Source of the DNA: Streptomyces collinus
Lineage (GTDB): Bacteria > Actinomycetota > Actinomycetes > Streptomycetales > Streptomycetaceae
Length of the DNA stretch: 64,000 nt
Assembly (NCBI RefSeq): GCF_031348265.1
Contig: NZ_CP133771.1
Location: 7,688,001 to 7,752,000 of the forward strand
Direction of reading: 5' to 3'
The first letter of the stretch is position 1. Every line of letters begins with the position of its first letter. Position numbers and translations under genes: made by a program. The notes below the pieces were generated by a model, which saw nothing but the letters and a program-made list of their open reading frames with translations, was not told the DNA's origin and did no database searches. Shown piece by piece: positions 17,373 through 25,620 of this stretch.

Positions 17373-18770
17373 ATGGCGATCCGCACATACGGCCCCAACG
17401 CCGTCGACTGGGAAGAGCGCATCGACCTGGACCGGCTGCGCGGGCAGCGCTTGGCCCGGCTGCACGAGGCACTGAACCGCTCCGAGCTGGGCGCGGTGCT
17501 CAGCTTCGACTTCGCCAACATCCGCTACATGACGGCCACGCACATCGGCACCTGGGCGATGGACAAGCTGATCCGCTTCGCCCTGCTGGTGCGCGACGGC
17601 GAACCGGTCGTCTGGGACTTCGGCTCCGCCGCCCGCCACCACCAGCTGTACAACCCGTGGCTCGACTACAGCGACGGCAAGGGCGGCCCGCCCACCGGCG
17701 CCCGGGCCGGCATCTCCACCCTGCGCGGCGCCTTCCACCCGGAGGCCGGGATCCCCGAGGACGTGGCCGCCAAGATCGCCGCCGAGCTGCGCGAGCACGG
17801 GCTGGCGAACGAACCCCTCGGCGTCGACGTCGCCGAGATGCCGGTCCTCGCCGCGCTGCGCGCCGAGGGCATCGACGTCGTCGACGGGCAGCAGGTCTTC
17901 CTGGAGGCCCGCCGCATCAAGACCGGTGACGAGATCGCCCTGCTCACCCAGGCCTGCGCCATGGTCGACGCGGCCTACGAGGAGCTGTACGGGTACCTGC
18001 GCCCGGGCGTGCGCGAGAACGAGTGCGTCGGCGTGGTCAGCAAGGTGCTCTACGACCTCGGCAGCGAGTACGTCGAGGGCGTCAACGCCATCTCGGGCGA
18101 GCGCTGTTCACCGCACCCGCACGTCTACAGCGACCGGTTGATCCGCCCCGGCGACCCGGCCTTCTTCGACATCCTGCACAGCCATCTCGGCTACCGCACC
18201 TGCTACTACCGCACGTTCGCCGTGGGCAGCGCATCGCGGGCGCAGCGGGACGCGTACGTGCGCTGCCGGGAGTACATGGACGAGGCGATCGCGCTCGTCC
18301 GGCCCGGTGCGACCACCGCCGACATCGTCCGGGTGTGGCCGCGCGCCGAGGAGTTCGGCTTCGCCGACGAGACCGCCGCGTTCGCCCTCCAGTACGGACA
18401 CGGCGTCGGCCTGTCGATCTGGGAGAAGCCGATCTTCAGCCGGCTGGTCTCCCTCGACCACCCCGAAGTCCTGGAAGAGGGCATGGTGTTCGCCCTGGAG
18501 ACGTACTGGCCGGCCGCCGACGGCTGGTCCGCCGCCCGGATCGAGGAGGAACTCGTCGTCACCGCCGACGGCTGCGAGGTCATCACCAAGTTCCCCGCCG
18601 AGGAACTGCTGGTGGCCGGGCGCAAGTACTGGACGGTGGGCGGCGAGCTGAACACCCGCCGCGAGGCGCAGTCCCACCTCAACACCGGGGACCGCGCGCG
18701 GGCGGACACAGGGGAGCGCTCACACGCGCACACCACGGACCGCCGGCGGACGACCGGCCGGGACCGCTGA
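17373..18770 (+). CDS. M24-family hydrolase (creatinase / Xaa-Pro peptidase / DddP fold) with altered metal site
   Basis: A 465-residue pita-bread-fold protein. The N-terminal domain contains LGAVLSFDFANIRYMTATHIGTWAMDK, like creatinase- and DddP-type enzymes. Of the five expected metal ligands, Asp266 (GDPAFFDI), His343 (QYGHGVGL), Glu376 (ALETYW) and Glu391 (RIEEELVV) are present. The second Asp, expected in GYxxDxxRTF, is Cys277 (GYRTCYYRTF). The enzyme may therefore bind one metal, use Cys, or act without classical dinuclear chemistry. The ATG at 17373 is favoured over GTG 17358. It heads an operon with E1 subunits and an amidohydrolase; the substrate is unknown. Confidence 0.85.
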   Translation: MAIRTYGPNAVDWEERIDLDRLRGQRLARLHEALNRSELGAVLSFDFANIRYMTATHIGTWAMDKLIRFALLVRDGEPVVWDFGSAARHHQLYNPWLDYSDGKGGPPTGARAGISTLRGAFHPEAGIPEDVAAKIAAELREHGLANEPLGVDVAEMPVLAALRAEGIDVVDGQQVFLEARRIKTGDEIALLTQACAMVDAAYEELYGYLRPGVRENECVGVVSKVLYDLGSEYVEGVNAISGERCSPHPHVYSDRLIRPGDPAFFDILHSHLGYRTCYYRTFAVGSASRAQRDAYVRCREYMDEAIALVRPGATTADIVRVWPRAEEFGFADETAAFALQYGHGVGLSIWEKPIFSRLVSLDHPEVLEEGMVFALETYWPAADGWSAARIEEELVVTADGCEVITKFPAEELLVAGRKYWTVGGELNTRREAQSHLNTGDRARADTGERSHAHTTDRRRTTGRDR

Positions 18771-19747
18771 TGGACGCCACGGCCCTCCTCGACCGGTACG
18801 AGCGGATGAACGTCATCCGCCGGACGGAGAAGGCCGCCCACGACCTGTTCCTCCAGGGCCTCGTGAAAGGCACCACGCACCTGGCCGCCGGGCAGGAGGC
18901 GATCGCCGTGGGGGCGAGCGCCGCCCTGCGCCCGGACGACTATGTGTTCGCCACCTATAGGGGCCACCACCACGCCCTCGCCCGGGGCGCCACGCCCGAG
19001 GAGTGCCTCGCCGAGCTGATGAGCCGGGCGACCGGGCTGTGCAAAGCCAAGGGCGGCTCCATGCACCTGACCAAGGCGGCCACCGGCATGCTCGGTTCGT
19101 ACGCCATCGTCGGCTCCCATCTCCCGATGGCGGTGGGTGCGGCCTGGTCGGCCCGGCTGCGCGGCACCGAGCAGCTCGCGGTCGCCTTCTTCGGCGACGG
19201 CGCGACCAACATCGGCGCCTTCCACGAGTCCCTCAACCTGGCCGCCGTGTGGAAACTGCCGGTGCTGTTCGTGTGCGAGAACAACCTGTACATGGAGTAC
19301 ACGCCGATCGCCGACGTCACGGCCGTGCCCCGCCCAGCCGCCGACCGGGCCCCGGCCCACGGCATCCCGGGCGAGGTCGTCGACGGCAACGACGTCGTGG
19401 CGGTCGAGGAGGCGGTGGGGCGGCTCGCGCGACGGGCCCGCGCCGGAGACGGGCCCTCCGTGCTGGAGGCCGAGACCTACCGCCACTTCGGGCACAGCCG
19501 CGCCGATCCGGCGGCCTACCGCCCGGCCGAGGAGGTCGAACGCTGGCTGAAGCACGACCCGCTGGACCTCGCGCGGGGGCGTCTGGCCGAGTTGGGCGTG
19601 GGCGAGGAGACGGTCGCCGGGGCCGACGAGCGGGCCCGGGCCGTCGTGGAGCGGGCCGTTGAGGCGGCGAAGGCGGCGCCGCCGCCCGATCCGCGGGAGG
19701 CACTGACCGACGTGTGGGCGGACGGGGGTGCCGCATGGCGGACGTGA
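18770..19747 (+). CDS. ThDP-dependent 2-oxo acid dehydrogenase E1 alpha subunit (AcoA/PdhA-like)
   Basis: A 325-residue E1 alpha subunit. THLAAGQEAIAVGASAAL, YRGHHHALARGATPEECLAELM, KAKGGSMHL and the ThDP motif GDGATNIGAFHESLNLAAVWKLPVLFVCENN are all intact. It begins in a TGATG junction with the M24 gene. With the beta subunit it would decarboxylate a 2-oxo acid or acetoin-like substrate and pass the acyl group to a lipoyl E2. No E2 or E3 gene is nearby, so it must borrow one or work as a simple decarboxylase; this is inference. Confidence 0.92.
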   Translation: MDATALLDRYERMNVIRRTEKAAHDLFLQGLVKGTTHLAAGQEAIAVGASAALRPDDYVFATYRGHHHALARGATPEECLAELMSRATGLCKAKGGSMHLTKAATGMLGSYAIVGSHLPMAVGAAWSARLRGTEQLAVAFFGDGATNIGAFHESLNLAAVWKLPVLFVCENNLYMEYTPIADVTAVPRPAADRAPAHGIPGEVVDGNDVVAVEEAVGRLARRARAGDGPSVLEAETYRHFGHSRADPAAYRPAEEVERWLKHDPLDLARGRLAELGVGEETVAGADERARAVVERAVEAAKAAPPPDPREALTDVWADGGAAWRT

Positions 19748-20715
19748 TCACCTACCGGGACGCGGTCGCCGAGGGCATCGCCCGGGAGATGCGGCGGGAC
19801 GCGTCGGTGGTGTGCCTCGGGGAGGACATCGCCGCGGCCGGCGGGGTGTTCAAGACGACCACGGGCCTGCTGGAGGAGTTCGGACCCGGGCGTGTGTGGG
19901 ACACGCCCATCTCCGAACAGGCCATCGTGGGCGCGGCGATGGGCGCCGCCATGACCGGGATGCGGCCCGTCGCGGAGATCATGTTCTCCGACTTCCTGGC
20001 CTGCTGCTGGGACTACCTCGCCAACGAGATCCCCAAGGTCCGCTACATGACCGGCGGCCAGGTGACCGTGCCCCTCGTCGTGCGCACCGCCAACGGCGGC
20101 GGACTCGGCTTCGGCGCCCAGCACTCCCAGGCCACCGAGAACTGGGCCCTGACCGTCCCCGGGCTGAAGATCGCGGCACCGGCCACGCCCGCCGACGTCG
20201 TCGGCATGCTGGCGGCGGCCATCCGCAGCGACGACCCGGTGGTCTTCTTCGAGCACAAGGGGCTGTTCGCCACCAAGGGCCCGCCGCCCCCGCCCGGTCA
20301 CGTCGTCGAGCTCGGCCGGGCCGCGGTCGTCCGCGAGGGCGCCGACGTCACGCTCGTGGCGCTCGCCTCGACGGTTCCCCTGCCCCTGAAGGCGGCCGGC
20401 GTCCTGGCCGGGGAGGGCATCGAGGCCGAAGTCGTCGACCTGCGCTGCCTCGTCCCGCTGGACGCCGCGACCGTCCTCGCCTCGCTCGGCAGGACCTCCC
20501 GGCTCGTCACCGTCGAGGAGAACCCGTACCAGGGCGGCTGGGGCGCCACCGTCGTCTCGGTCGTCGCCGACGAGGGATTCACCCTGCTGGACGCGCCCGT
20601 GCGGCGGGTGGCGGGGGAGTGCGTCCCGCTGCCGTTCGCCGACTCGCTGGAGGAGCAGGTCATCCCCACCGTCGACAAGATCGTCACGGAGGTCCGCAGG
20701 CTCGCCGCGTACTGA
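19735..20715 (+). CDS. ThDP-dependent 2-oxo acid dehydrogenase E1 beta subunit (AcoB/PdhB-like)
   Basis: A 326-residue E1 beta subunit: VVCLGEDIAAAGGVFKTT, DTPISEQAIVGAAMGAAMTGMRPVAEIMFSDF (ThDP-activating Glu in SEQ), and the C-terminal transketolase domain with VDLRCLVPLDAATVLASL. The ATG at 19735 overlaps the alpha subunit gene by 13 bases. The pair forms an alpha2beta2 enzyme in the cytosol. Its setting among hydrolases with no E2/E3 is unusual. Confidence 0.92.
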   Translation: MADVITYRDAVAEGIAREMRRDASVVCLGEDIAAAGGVFKTTTGLLEEFGPGRVWDTPISEQAIVGAAMGAAMTGMRPVAEIMFSDFLACCWDYLANEIPKVRYMTGGQVTVPLVVRTANGGGLGFGAQHSQATENWALTVPGLKIAAPATPADVVGMLAAAIRSDDPVVFFEHKGLFATKGPPPPPGHVVELGRAAVVREGADVTLVALASTVPLPLKAAGVLAGEGIEAEVVDLRCLVPLDAATVLASLGRTSRLVTVEENPYQGGWGATVVSVVADEGFTLLDAPVRRVAGECVPLPFADSLEEQVIPTVDKIVTEVRRLAAY

Positions 20716-20756
20716 GCCGCACACCCGCCACCGAACACCCCATGGGAGGAAGCGCG

Positions 20757-22118
20757 ATGACCACCAGGACACTGCTGCGCTCCGGTCACGTGATCTCGAT
20801 GGACCCGGACATCGGGGACCTGCCCCAGGGGGACGTCCTCGTCGAGGACGGCAGGATCGCGGCCGTCGAACCCGAGATCAGCGCCGACGCCGAGGTCCTC
20901 GACATGAGCGGACACATCGTGATCCCCGGCTTCGTCGACACCCACCGCCACACCTGGGAGGCACCCATCCGGGGCGTCGCCCCCGACGCCACCCTCGACG
21001 ACTACTTCGTCGACATCCTCGACACCTTCGCACCGCTGTACACCCCCGAGGACGTGTACGCGGGCAACCTCGCGGGCGCGCTGGAGTGCCTCAACGCCGG
21101 CATCACCACGCTCGTCGACTGGTCGCATATCAACAACACCCCCGAGCACCCCGACGCGGCGATCCAGGGCCTGGCGGAGTCCGGGATCCGGGCGCGGTAC
21201 GCGTACGGCAGCGCCAACACCTCCCTCGCCGAGTACTGGTTCGAGAGCACGATCGCCATCCCGGCGGACGACGTACGGCGGATCCGGTCGACACACTTCG
21301 CCTCCGACGACGGCCTGCTCACCATGGGCCTCGCCACCCGCGGGCCCGGCTTCTGCGTCGACGAGGTCGTCACCGCCGAGTGGGCCATGGCACGCGAGCT
21401 GGGCCTCCCGATCACCGTGCACGTGGCCATGGGACGCCTCGCCGGCCGCTTCGGCATGGTCAGACAGCTCCACGGCCTGGGGCTGCTCGGCCCGGACACC
21501 ACCTACGTCCACAGCTGCTACCTCAGCGAGGAGGAGTGGCGGATGGTCGCCGACAGCGGCGGCACGGTGTCGGTCGCGCCGCAGGTGGAGCTCCAGATGG
21601 GACACGGCTGGCCGCCGGTGATGCAGGCCATCGAGCACGGTCTGCGGCCGTCCCTCAGCATCGACGTCGTCACCACCGTCCCCGGCGACATGTTCACCCA
21701 GATCCGGGCGGCCTTCGGCGCCGAGCGCGCCCGCGTCAACGCCGACTGCTGGCAGGCCAACATGCCGGTCCCCAGCAACATGCTGACAGCGCGTCAGATG
21801 CTGGAGATCGCCACCGTGAACGGCGCCCACGTCGCCGGGCTGGAGGACCGCACCGGCTCCCTGACCCCGGGCAAGCGCGCCGACATCGTGGGGATCGACG
21901 CCACCGCCCCGAACGTCGCCCCCGTGCACGACGCGGTGGCCGCGGTGACGCTGTGCGCCGACGTCTCCAACGTGGACACGGTCCTCGTCGACGGCGTGAT
22001 CCACAAGCGTGACGGCCGGCTCCTCAGCGACACCGCCCGTGCGCTGCGGCTCGTCGGCGCATCCCGGGACCGGCTCCTCGCCGCGAAGGAGGCCAAGGGG
22101 GCGAAGGCACCGGCATGA
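20757..22118 (+). CDS. Amidohydrolase of the TRZ/ATZ/cytosine deaminase family
   Basis: A 453-residue amidohydrolase_1 protein. After a small beta-sandwich (LLRSGHVISMDPDIGDLPQGDVLVEDGRIAAVEP) comes the metal motif GFVDTHRHTWEAP, then VHVAMGRL and TYVHSCYLS with further His, SIDVVTT with the final Asp, and LTPGKRADIVGID closing the sandwich. Family knowledge: these hydrolyse C-N or C-Cl bonds on heterocycles and related amides. The ATG at 20757 follows GGGAGGA; ATG 20742 overlaps that site. It is coupled by ATGA to the bicupin gene and belongs to the M24-E1 operon. Confidence 0.9.
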   Translation: MTTRTLLRSGHVISMDPDIGDLPQGDVLVEDGRIAAVEPEISADAEVLDMSGHIVIPGFVDTHRHTWEAPIRGVAPDATLDDYFVDILDTFAPLYTPEDVYAGNLAGALECLNAGITTLVDWSHINNTPEHPDAAIQGLAESGIRARYAYGSANTSLAEYWFESTIAIPADDVRRIRSTHFASDDGLLTMGLATRGPGFCVDEVVTAEWAMARELGLPITVHVAMGRLAGRFGMVRQLHGLGLLGPDTTYVHSCYLSEEEWRMVADSGGTVSVAPQVELQMGHGWPPVMQAIEHGLRPSLSIDVVTTVPGDMFTQIRAAFGAERARVNADCWQANMPVPSNMLTARQMLEIATVNGAHVAGLEDRTGSLTPGKRADIVGIDATAPNVAPVHDAVAAVTLCADVSNVDTVLVDGVIHKRDGRLLSDTARALRLVGASRDRLLAAKEAKGAKAPA

Positions 22119-22996
22119 CGAACCACCTGGTGCGCCACGCCGCCGACCTGCCCGAGCCGCCGTACGACGGCCACGGCCACCGGCGCAGGGCGCTGGTCGG
22201 CGAGGACGACGGCAGCGTCCACACCGGCTTCGGCCTGTGCGAACTGCGGCCCGACGGCCGGGTGCCCGCCCATGTGCACTCCTACGAGGAGACCTTCTTC
22301 GTCCTCGACGGAGCCGTGATCCTCGACGTGCCGGACGGGTCGTACCTGCTGGAGGAGGGCGATCACGGCCTGCTGCCGACCGGCGTTCCGCACGCCTGGC
22401 GCGGGGCCGGGGGCACCGGAGGCCGCTGGGCGGACATGCTGGCCCCGGTGCCGCGCGCCCGCTACGGACACGACACCCAGGCCGTGCCGGACCTGCCCGC
22501 GCGCGAGCCGGCCCGGGTCGACGTCCGCGACCCGCGCACCCGTTCCTTCGGCCACTTCGAGCCCGCCCAGATGGATCCCGGCCGGCAGTCCCAGGACCTG
22601 CTGGCCGCCACGGCGAGCATGCGGACCGCCCTGCTGGTCTACAGCGGGATCACGGTGAAGATGATGATCGACGGCGATCTGGGCGCGGTCGCCTCCACCA
22701 TGTTCATGGTGCAGTACGCGTCCGACGGGGTCATCGGAACCCACGACCATCCCTTCGAGGAGACCTATCTGATCCTGGAGGGCGTGGCCGAGGCCACCCT
22801 GGACGGCGAGCGGTACCGGCTGGAGCCCGGCGATCTGGCCTGGGCGGGTGCCGGATGCGTGCACGGATTCGTCAACGCGGGGCAGGGGACGCTGCGCTGG
22901 CTGGAGACACAGGCGCCGCAACCGCCGTCACGGCACTCATACCGGTTCACGCGGGACTGGGACTACCTGCGCGCGGCACTGGAGGAGAAGTCATGA
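22115..22996 (+). CDS. Bicupin, (S)-ureidoglycine aminohydrolase-like
   Basis: A 293-residue protein with two cupin domains. The first has VPAHVHSYEETFFVLDGAVILDV...GDHGLLPTGVPHAW and the second IGTHDHPFEETYLILEGVAEATLDGERYRLEPGDLAWAGAGCVHGF, each with the His-His-Glu-His style metal site. The two-cupin layout resembles AllE-type ureidoglycine aminohydrolase, which releases ammonia in purine breakdown, but no allantoin genes are present. ATGA overlaps on both sides place it firmly in the operon. Confidence 0.87.
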   Translation: MTNHLVRHAADLPEPPYDGHGHRRRALVGEDDGSVHTGFGLCELRPDGRVPAHVHSYEETFFVLDGAVILDVPDGSYLLEEGDHGLLPTGVPHAWRGAGGTGGRWADMLAPVPRARYGHDTQAVPDLPAREPARVDVRDPRTRSFGHFEPAQMDPGRQSQDLLAATASMRTALLVYSGITVKMMIDGDLGAVASTMFMVQYASDGVIGTHDHPFEETYLILEGVAEATLDGERYRLEPGDLAWAGAGCVHGFVNAGQGTLRWLETQAPQPPSRHSYRFTRDWDYLRAALEEKS

Positions 22997-23682
22997 GCAG
23001 TGTGCTCGTCGTCGGCGGAACGTCCGGGATCGGGCTGGAGTTCGCCCGTACATGTGCCGAGCGCGGGAACGACGTGGTGCTCACCAGCCGCGACGCCCAG
23101 CGCGCCGACGTGGTCGCGAAGGAGGTGGGCGCGCGCGGACTCGCCGTCGACCTGGAACGGCCGCTGGAGATCGCGGCGGCCCTGGCCGGCATGGGGCGCG
23201 TCGACCATCTGGTGATCGCGGGCGTCACCCGGGACGACAACAAGGTGACCGAGTACGACATCGACGCCGCCCTGCGCCTGGTCACCCTGAAGCTGGTCGG
23301 CTACACGGAGGTGGTGCACACGCTGCGGAGCCGGCTGCACGACGACAGCTCCATCGTGCTGTTCGGCGGCCAGGCCAAGGAACGCCCCTACCCGGGCGCG
23401 ACGACGGTGGCGACGGTCAACGCGGGGGTGCGGGGCCTGATGAACACCCTGGCCGTCGAACTCGCTCCGGTGCGGGTCAACGCCGTGCACCCCGGGGTCG
23501 TGGGCGACAGCCCGTACTGGCAGGCCAAGCCGGAGAAGGTGCTCGCCACGCTGCGCACCGAGACTCCCACGGGACGGCTCGCCGCCATGGCGGACGTGGT
23601 CGACGCCGTCGACTTCCTGCTGCGCAACCGGTCGGTCAACGCCGTCGAACTGACGGTGGACGGCGGCTGGTTGCTGGGGTGA
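22993..23682 (+). CDS. Short-chain dehydrogenase-fold protein lacking the Tyr-Lys pair
   Basis: A 229-residue Rossmann-fold SDR. The cofactor motif GGTSGIG is at residues 8-14 and the C-terminus (LAVELAPVRVNAVHPGVVGDSPYW...TVDGGWLLG) is typical. At the position of the catalytic YxxxK the sequence reads VATVN (residues 139-143), so both Tyr and Lys are absent, and a catalytic Ser is not obvious. It may bind NAD(P) without classical redox catalysis, or catalyse another reaction. It starts in an ATGA overlap and is the last gene of the M24-E1 operon. Confidence 0.88.
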   Translation: MSSVLVVGGTSGIGLEFARTCAERGNDVVLTSRDAQRADVVAKEVGARGLAVDLERPLEIAAALAGMGRVDHLVIAGVTRDDNKVTEYDIDAALRLVTLKLVGYTEVVHTLRSRLHDDSSIVLFGGQAKERPYPGATTVATVNAGVRGLMNTLAVELAPVRVNAVHPGVVGDSPYWQAKPEKVLATLRTETPTGRLAAMADVVDAVDFLLRNRSVNAVELTVDGGWLLG

Positions 23683-23706
23683 GCGGCCTTCGGGCGGAGA
23701 TGCCGG

Positions 23707-24354
23707 TCACCCGGCACGCCGCAGCGTGTCCTCAGCGACCCCTTTGTCCAACGCCGCCCGCACCAGCGCGGCGGCGAGGACGGCCGGGTCGGTGTCACCG
23801 GCCAGGTCGGTGAGGCGCTCCGGGTCCTTCGGCAGGTCCAGCCGCTCGGCACCCTGGAGGGCCTTGGTGTCCAGGTAGGGGGCCGCCTCCGGCCAGACGC
23901 CCTGCGCCTCGCGCAGAAAGATGTCTGCGCCCGCGGGCCCGATTCCGGGGAACTCCTGGAGGAGTCGGCGCAGTTCGGAGACCTTGCCGTCCGCCTCCCG
24001 GCGCAGCCGCCGCAGATCGCCGCCCCACCGCTCGCTCAACAGCCCGGCGGCGTCGCCGAGCTGGGTGGCCGTGCGCTCGTCGTAGCGTCGGTAGCCGCCC
24101 CGGCCCAGGGCGTCGACGCGCTGCTGCCAGCCGGCCTCCGCCATACGGCGCGGATCGCGCAGCCCCGCCTCGTGCAGGGCACGGGCGGTGGCCAGCGCGA
24201 CCGAGCCGCGGATGCGGGCACTGAGCAGATGGGAGAGCACCAGCAGCCGGTACAGCGGCTGCGGGGTGTCCTTCAGCGCGATGCCCGCTTCCTCGGCGTA
24301 CGTCCGGCCGTGCGCGCCGACGAGTTCCCGTACCACACGCTCCCGGCGCCCCAC
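23707..24354 (-). CDS. HhH-GPD base-excision-repair-like protein without EndoIII lysine
   Basis: A 215-residue helix-hairpin-helix protein similar to endonuclease III in outline. The hairpin is LLQEFPGIGPAGADIFLREA (131-150), with Ala141 where EndoIII has its catalytic Lys, and Asp162 in YLDTK at the conserved acidic position. The C-terminal 4Fe-4S Cys cluster is missing. It may be a monofunctional glycosylase-like protein or a DNA-binding relative; substrate unknown. It lies 3 bases downstream of the DUF3140 gene on the same strand. Confidence 0.8.
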   Translation of the reverse strand: MGRRERVVRELVGAHGRTYAEEAGIALKDTPQPLYRLLVLSHLLSARIRGSVALATARALHEAGLRDPRRMAEAGWQQRVDALGRGGYRRYDERTATQLGDAAGLLSERWGGDLRRLRREADGKVSELRRLLQEFPGIGPAGADIFLREAQGVWPEAAPYLDTKALQGAERLDLPKDPERLTDLAGDTDPAVLAAALVRAALDKGVAEDTLRRAG

Positions 24355-24357
24355 GGC

Positions 24358-24702
24358 CTACCCCTTCAGCGGGTCGTGCCCGACCGTCATCAGCCGGTGC
24401 CGGCGGCGGGTGTCCTCGGCCGTCACCTCGGGCTCGGGTTCGTTCTCCAGGTCCACCTGGTCGGTGACCGTCTCCACGACCTTCAGCATCACGCGCAGGT
24501 CGTCCTCGGTCAGATCGGTGCGCCGCTTCTGGAGGATCGCCAGGACGTGCTGCCCGGTCGCGGTACCGGCCTGGTCCGGCAGCGGCTCGGTGGCCTCGTC
24601 GGCGTCGCGGACCCGCAGCCAGGCCGCGAGTTCCTGCGAGGTCATGTTCACCACGCGGTGGAAGTCCTCCCACAGCGCGTCGAGTTCGAGGGCGTCGGTC
24701 AT
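24358..24702 (-). CDS. DUF3140 protein
   Basis: A 114-residue acidic protein: LWEDFHRVVNMTSQELAAWL, TATGQHVLAILQKRRTDLTEDDLRVMLKVVETVTDQV. This matches DUF3140, a small actinobacterial and fungal family sometimes described as DNA-binding-like; its function is unknown. It is followed closely by the HhH-GPD gene and preceded by dps, so the three may form a DNA-protection/repair group, which is inference from context. Confidence 0.85.
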   Translation of the reverse strand: MTDALELDALWEDFHRVVNMTSQELAAWLRVRDADEATEPLPDQAGTATGQHVLAILQKRRTDLTEDDLRVMLKVVETVTDQVDLENEPEPEVTAEDTRRRHRLMTVGHDPLKG

Positions 24703-24754
24703 CGCCTGCCCCTTCCGTACGTACGTCGGATGTCGTGTGCCCGTCCCCGGCGGG

Positions 24755-25231
24755 TCAGCGGGGGAAGTTCTCGGCGTCGAACATCCAGCGCTGCTTCTCC
24801 AGCTCCGCCGTGACGCCGATCAGCAGGTCCTGGGTGACCGGGTCCGCCTTCTCGGTCGCGTCGATGCGCTCGCGCAGCCGGCCGACCGCGTCCTGCAGCG
24901 CCTCCACCATCACCTGCACGGCGTCCGAGTCGCGCACCCAGCCCTCCTTCGGGGCGGGCAGCGTGAAGGCCTTGGCGATGGTCTCCGGCCGGCCGTCCGG
25001 CGGGACGCCCAGCGCCGCGGACCGCTCCGCGACGGTGTCGGCGAAGTCCCGTGCTGCCGTGACCACCTCGTCGAGCTGGAGGTGGATGGACCGGAAGCGG
25101 GGGCCGACGACGTTCCAGTGCGCCTGCTTCCCGACCAGCGAGAGCCCGAGCAGATCCACCAGGGTGTCCTGGAGTGCCTCGCAGGCGACCTTGCGGGCGT
25201 CGTCGGGCAGTGTGCTCCTCACAGTCGTCAT
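24755..25231 (-). CDS. dps: Dps-type ferritin-like DNA-protection protein
   Basis: A 158-residue four-helix protein with the Dps ferroxidase pattern LSLVGKQAHWNVVGPRFRSIHLQLDEVV (His, Asp, Glu ligands shared between subunits). It should form a 12-mer that oxidises and stores iron and protects DNA. The ATG at 25231 follows GAAGGAGAAG and overlaps the whiB stop as ATGA. The longer reading upstream is in the shadow of whiB. Coupling to a WhiB iron-sulfur regulator suggests redox-linked control. Confidence 0.92.
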   Translation of the reverse strand: MTTVRSTLPDDARKVACEALQDTLVDLLGLSLVGKQAHWNVVGPRFRSIHLQLDEVVTAARDFADTVAERSAALGVPPDGRPETIAKAFTLPAPKEGWVRDSDAVQVMVEALQDAVGRLRERIDATEKADPVTQDLLIGVTAELEKQRWMFDAENFPR

Positions 25232-25512
25232 AGGGCGCTTCTCCTTCTCGCGTCGTTCCTGGTCGTCCGGATCAGTGCGTCGCGCTCCTCCTCGCCGGTG
25301 CCGCCCCACACGCCCGAGGCCTGGCCGCTGCTCAGCGCGAAACTCAGACACTGGTCGGTCACCGGGCAGCGCTCGCAGACCCGCTTGGCGGCGCTCACGT
25401 CGCGCAGGGCGGGACCGGCGGTGCCCACAGGAAAGAACAGCTCGGGGTCCTCGTCCACGCAGGCGGCGCTCCGCAACCACTCTCCATGAACGCGCGGGTG
25501 CCCTGGGCGCAC
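25228..25512 (-). CDS. WhiB-family iron-sulfur regulator
   Basis: A 94-residue WhiB-like protein. Four cluster ligands are in place: Cys18, Cys46, Cys49 and Cys55 (SAACVDEDPELFF; RVCERCPVTDQC), followed by the turn GVWGG (67-71) and a basic tail. Family knowledge: WhiB proteins hold a 4Fe-4S cluster, bind the principal sigma factor and sense redox or NO. The GTG start at 25512 lacks a strong ribosome-binding site, so a leaderless transcript or other start is possible. It is the first gene of whiB-dps. Confidence 0.92.
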   Translation of the reverse strand: MRPGHPRVHGEWLRSAACVDEDPELFFPVGTAGPALRDVSAAKRVCERCPVTDQCLSFALSSGQASGVWGGTGEEERDALIRTTRNDARRRSAL

Positions 25513-25586
25513 TGGTGCAAACGCGTCGCACGAGGGTCGTCCGGCCTGCGATATGACCTGCCGGGATGCCGGGGAGGCGCAGAATC

Positions 25587-25616
25587 TTCACAGGCGGCGG
25601 GGCGAGGGTCTATAGT
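25587..25616 (+). promoter_or_regulatory. Promoter of the thiolase gene
   Basis: TTCACA (25587-25592) and TATAGT (25611-25616) are separated by 18 bases, a good match to a vegetative promoter. The predicted start of transcription falls at about 25622-25624, inside the dyad described next. Confidence 0.6.
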
Positions 25617-25620
25617 CCGA

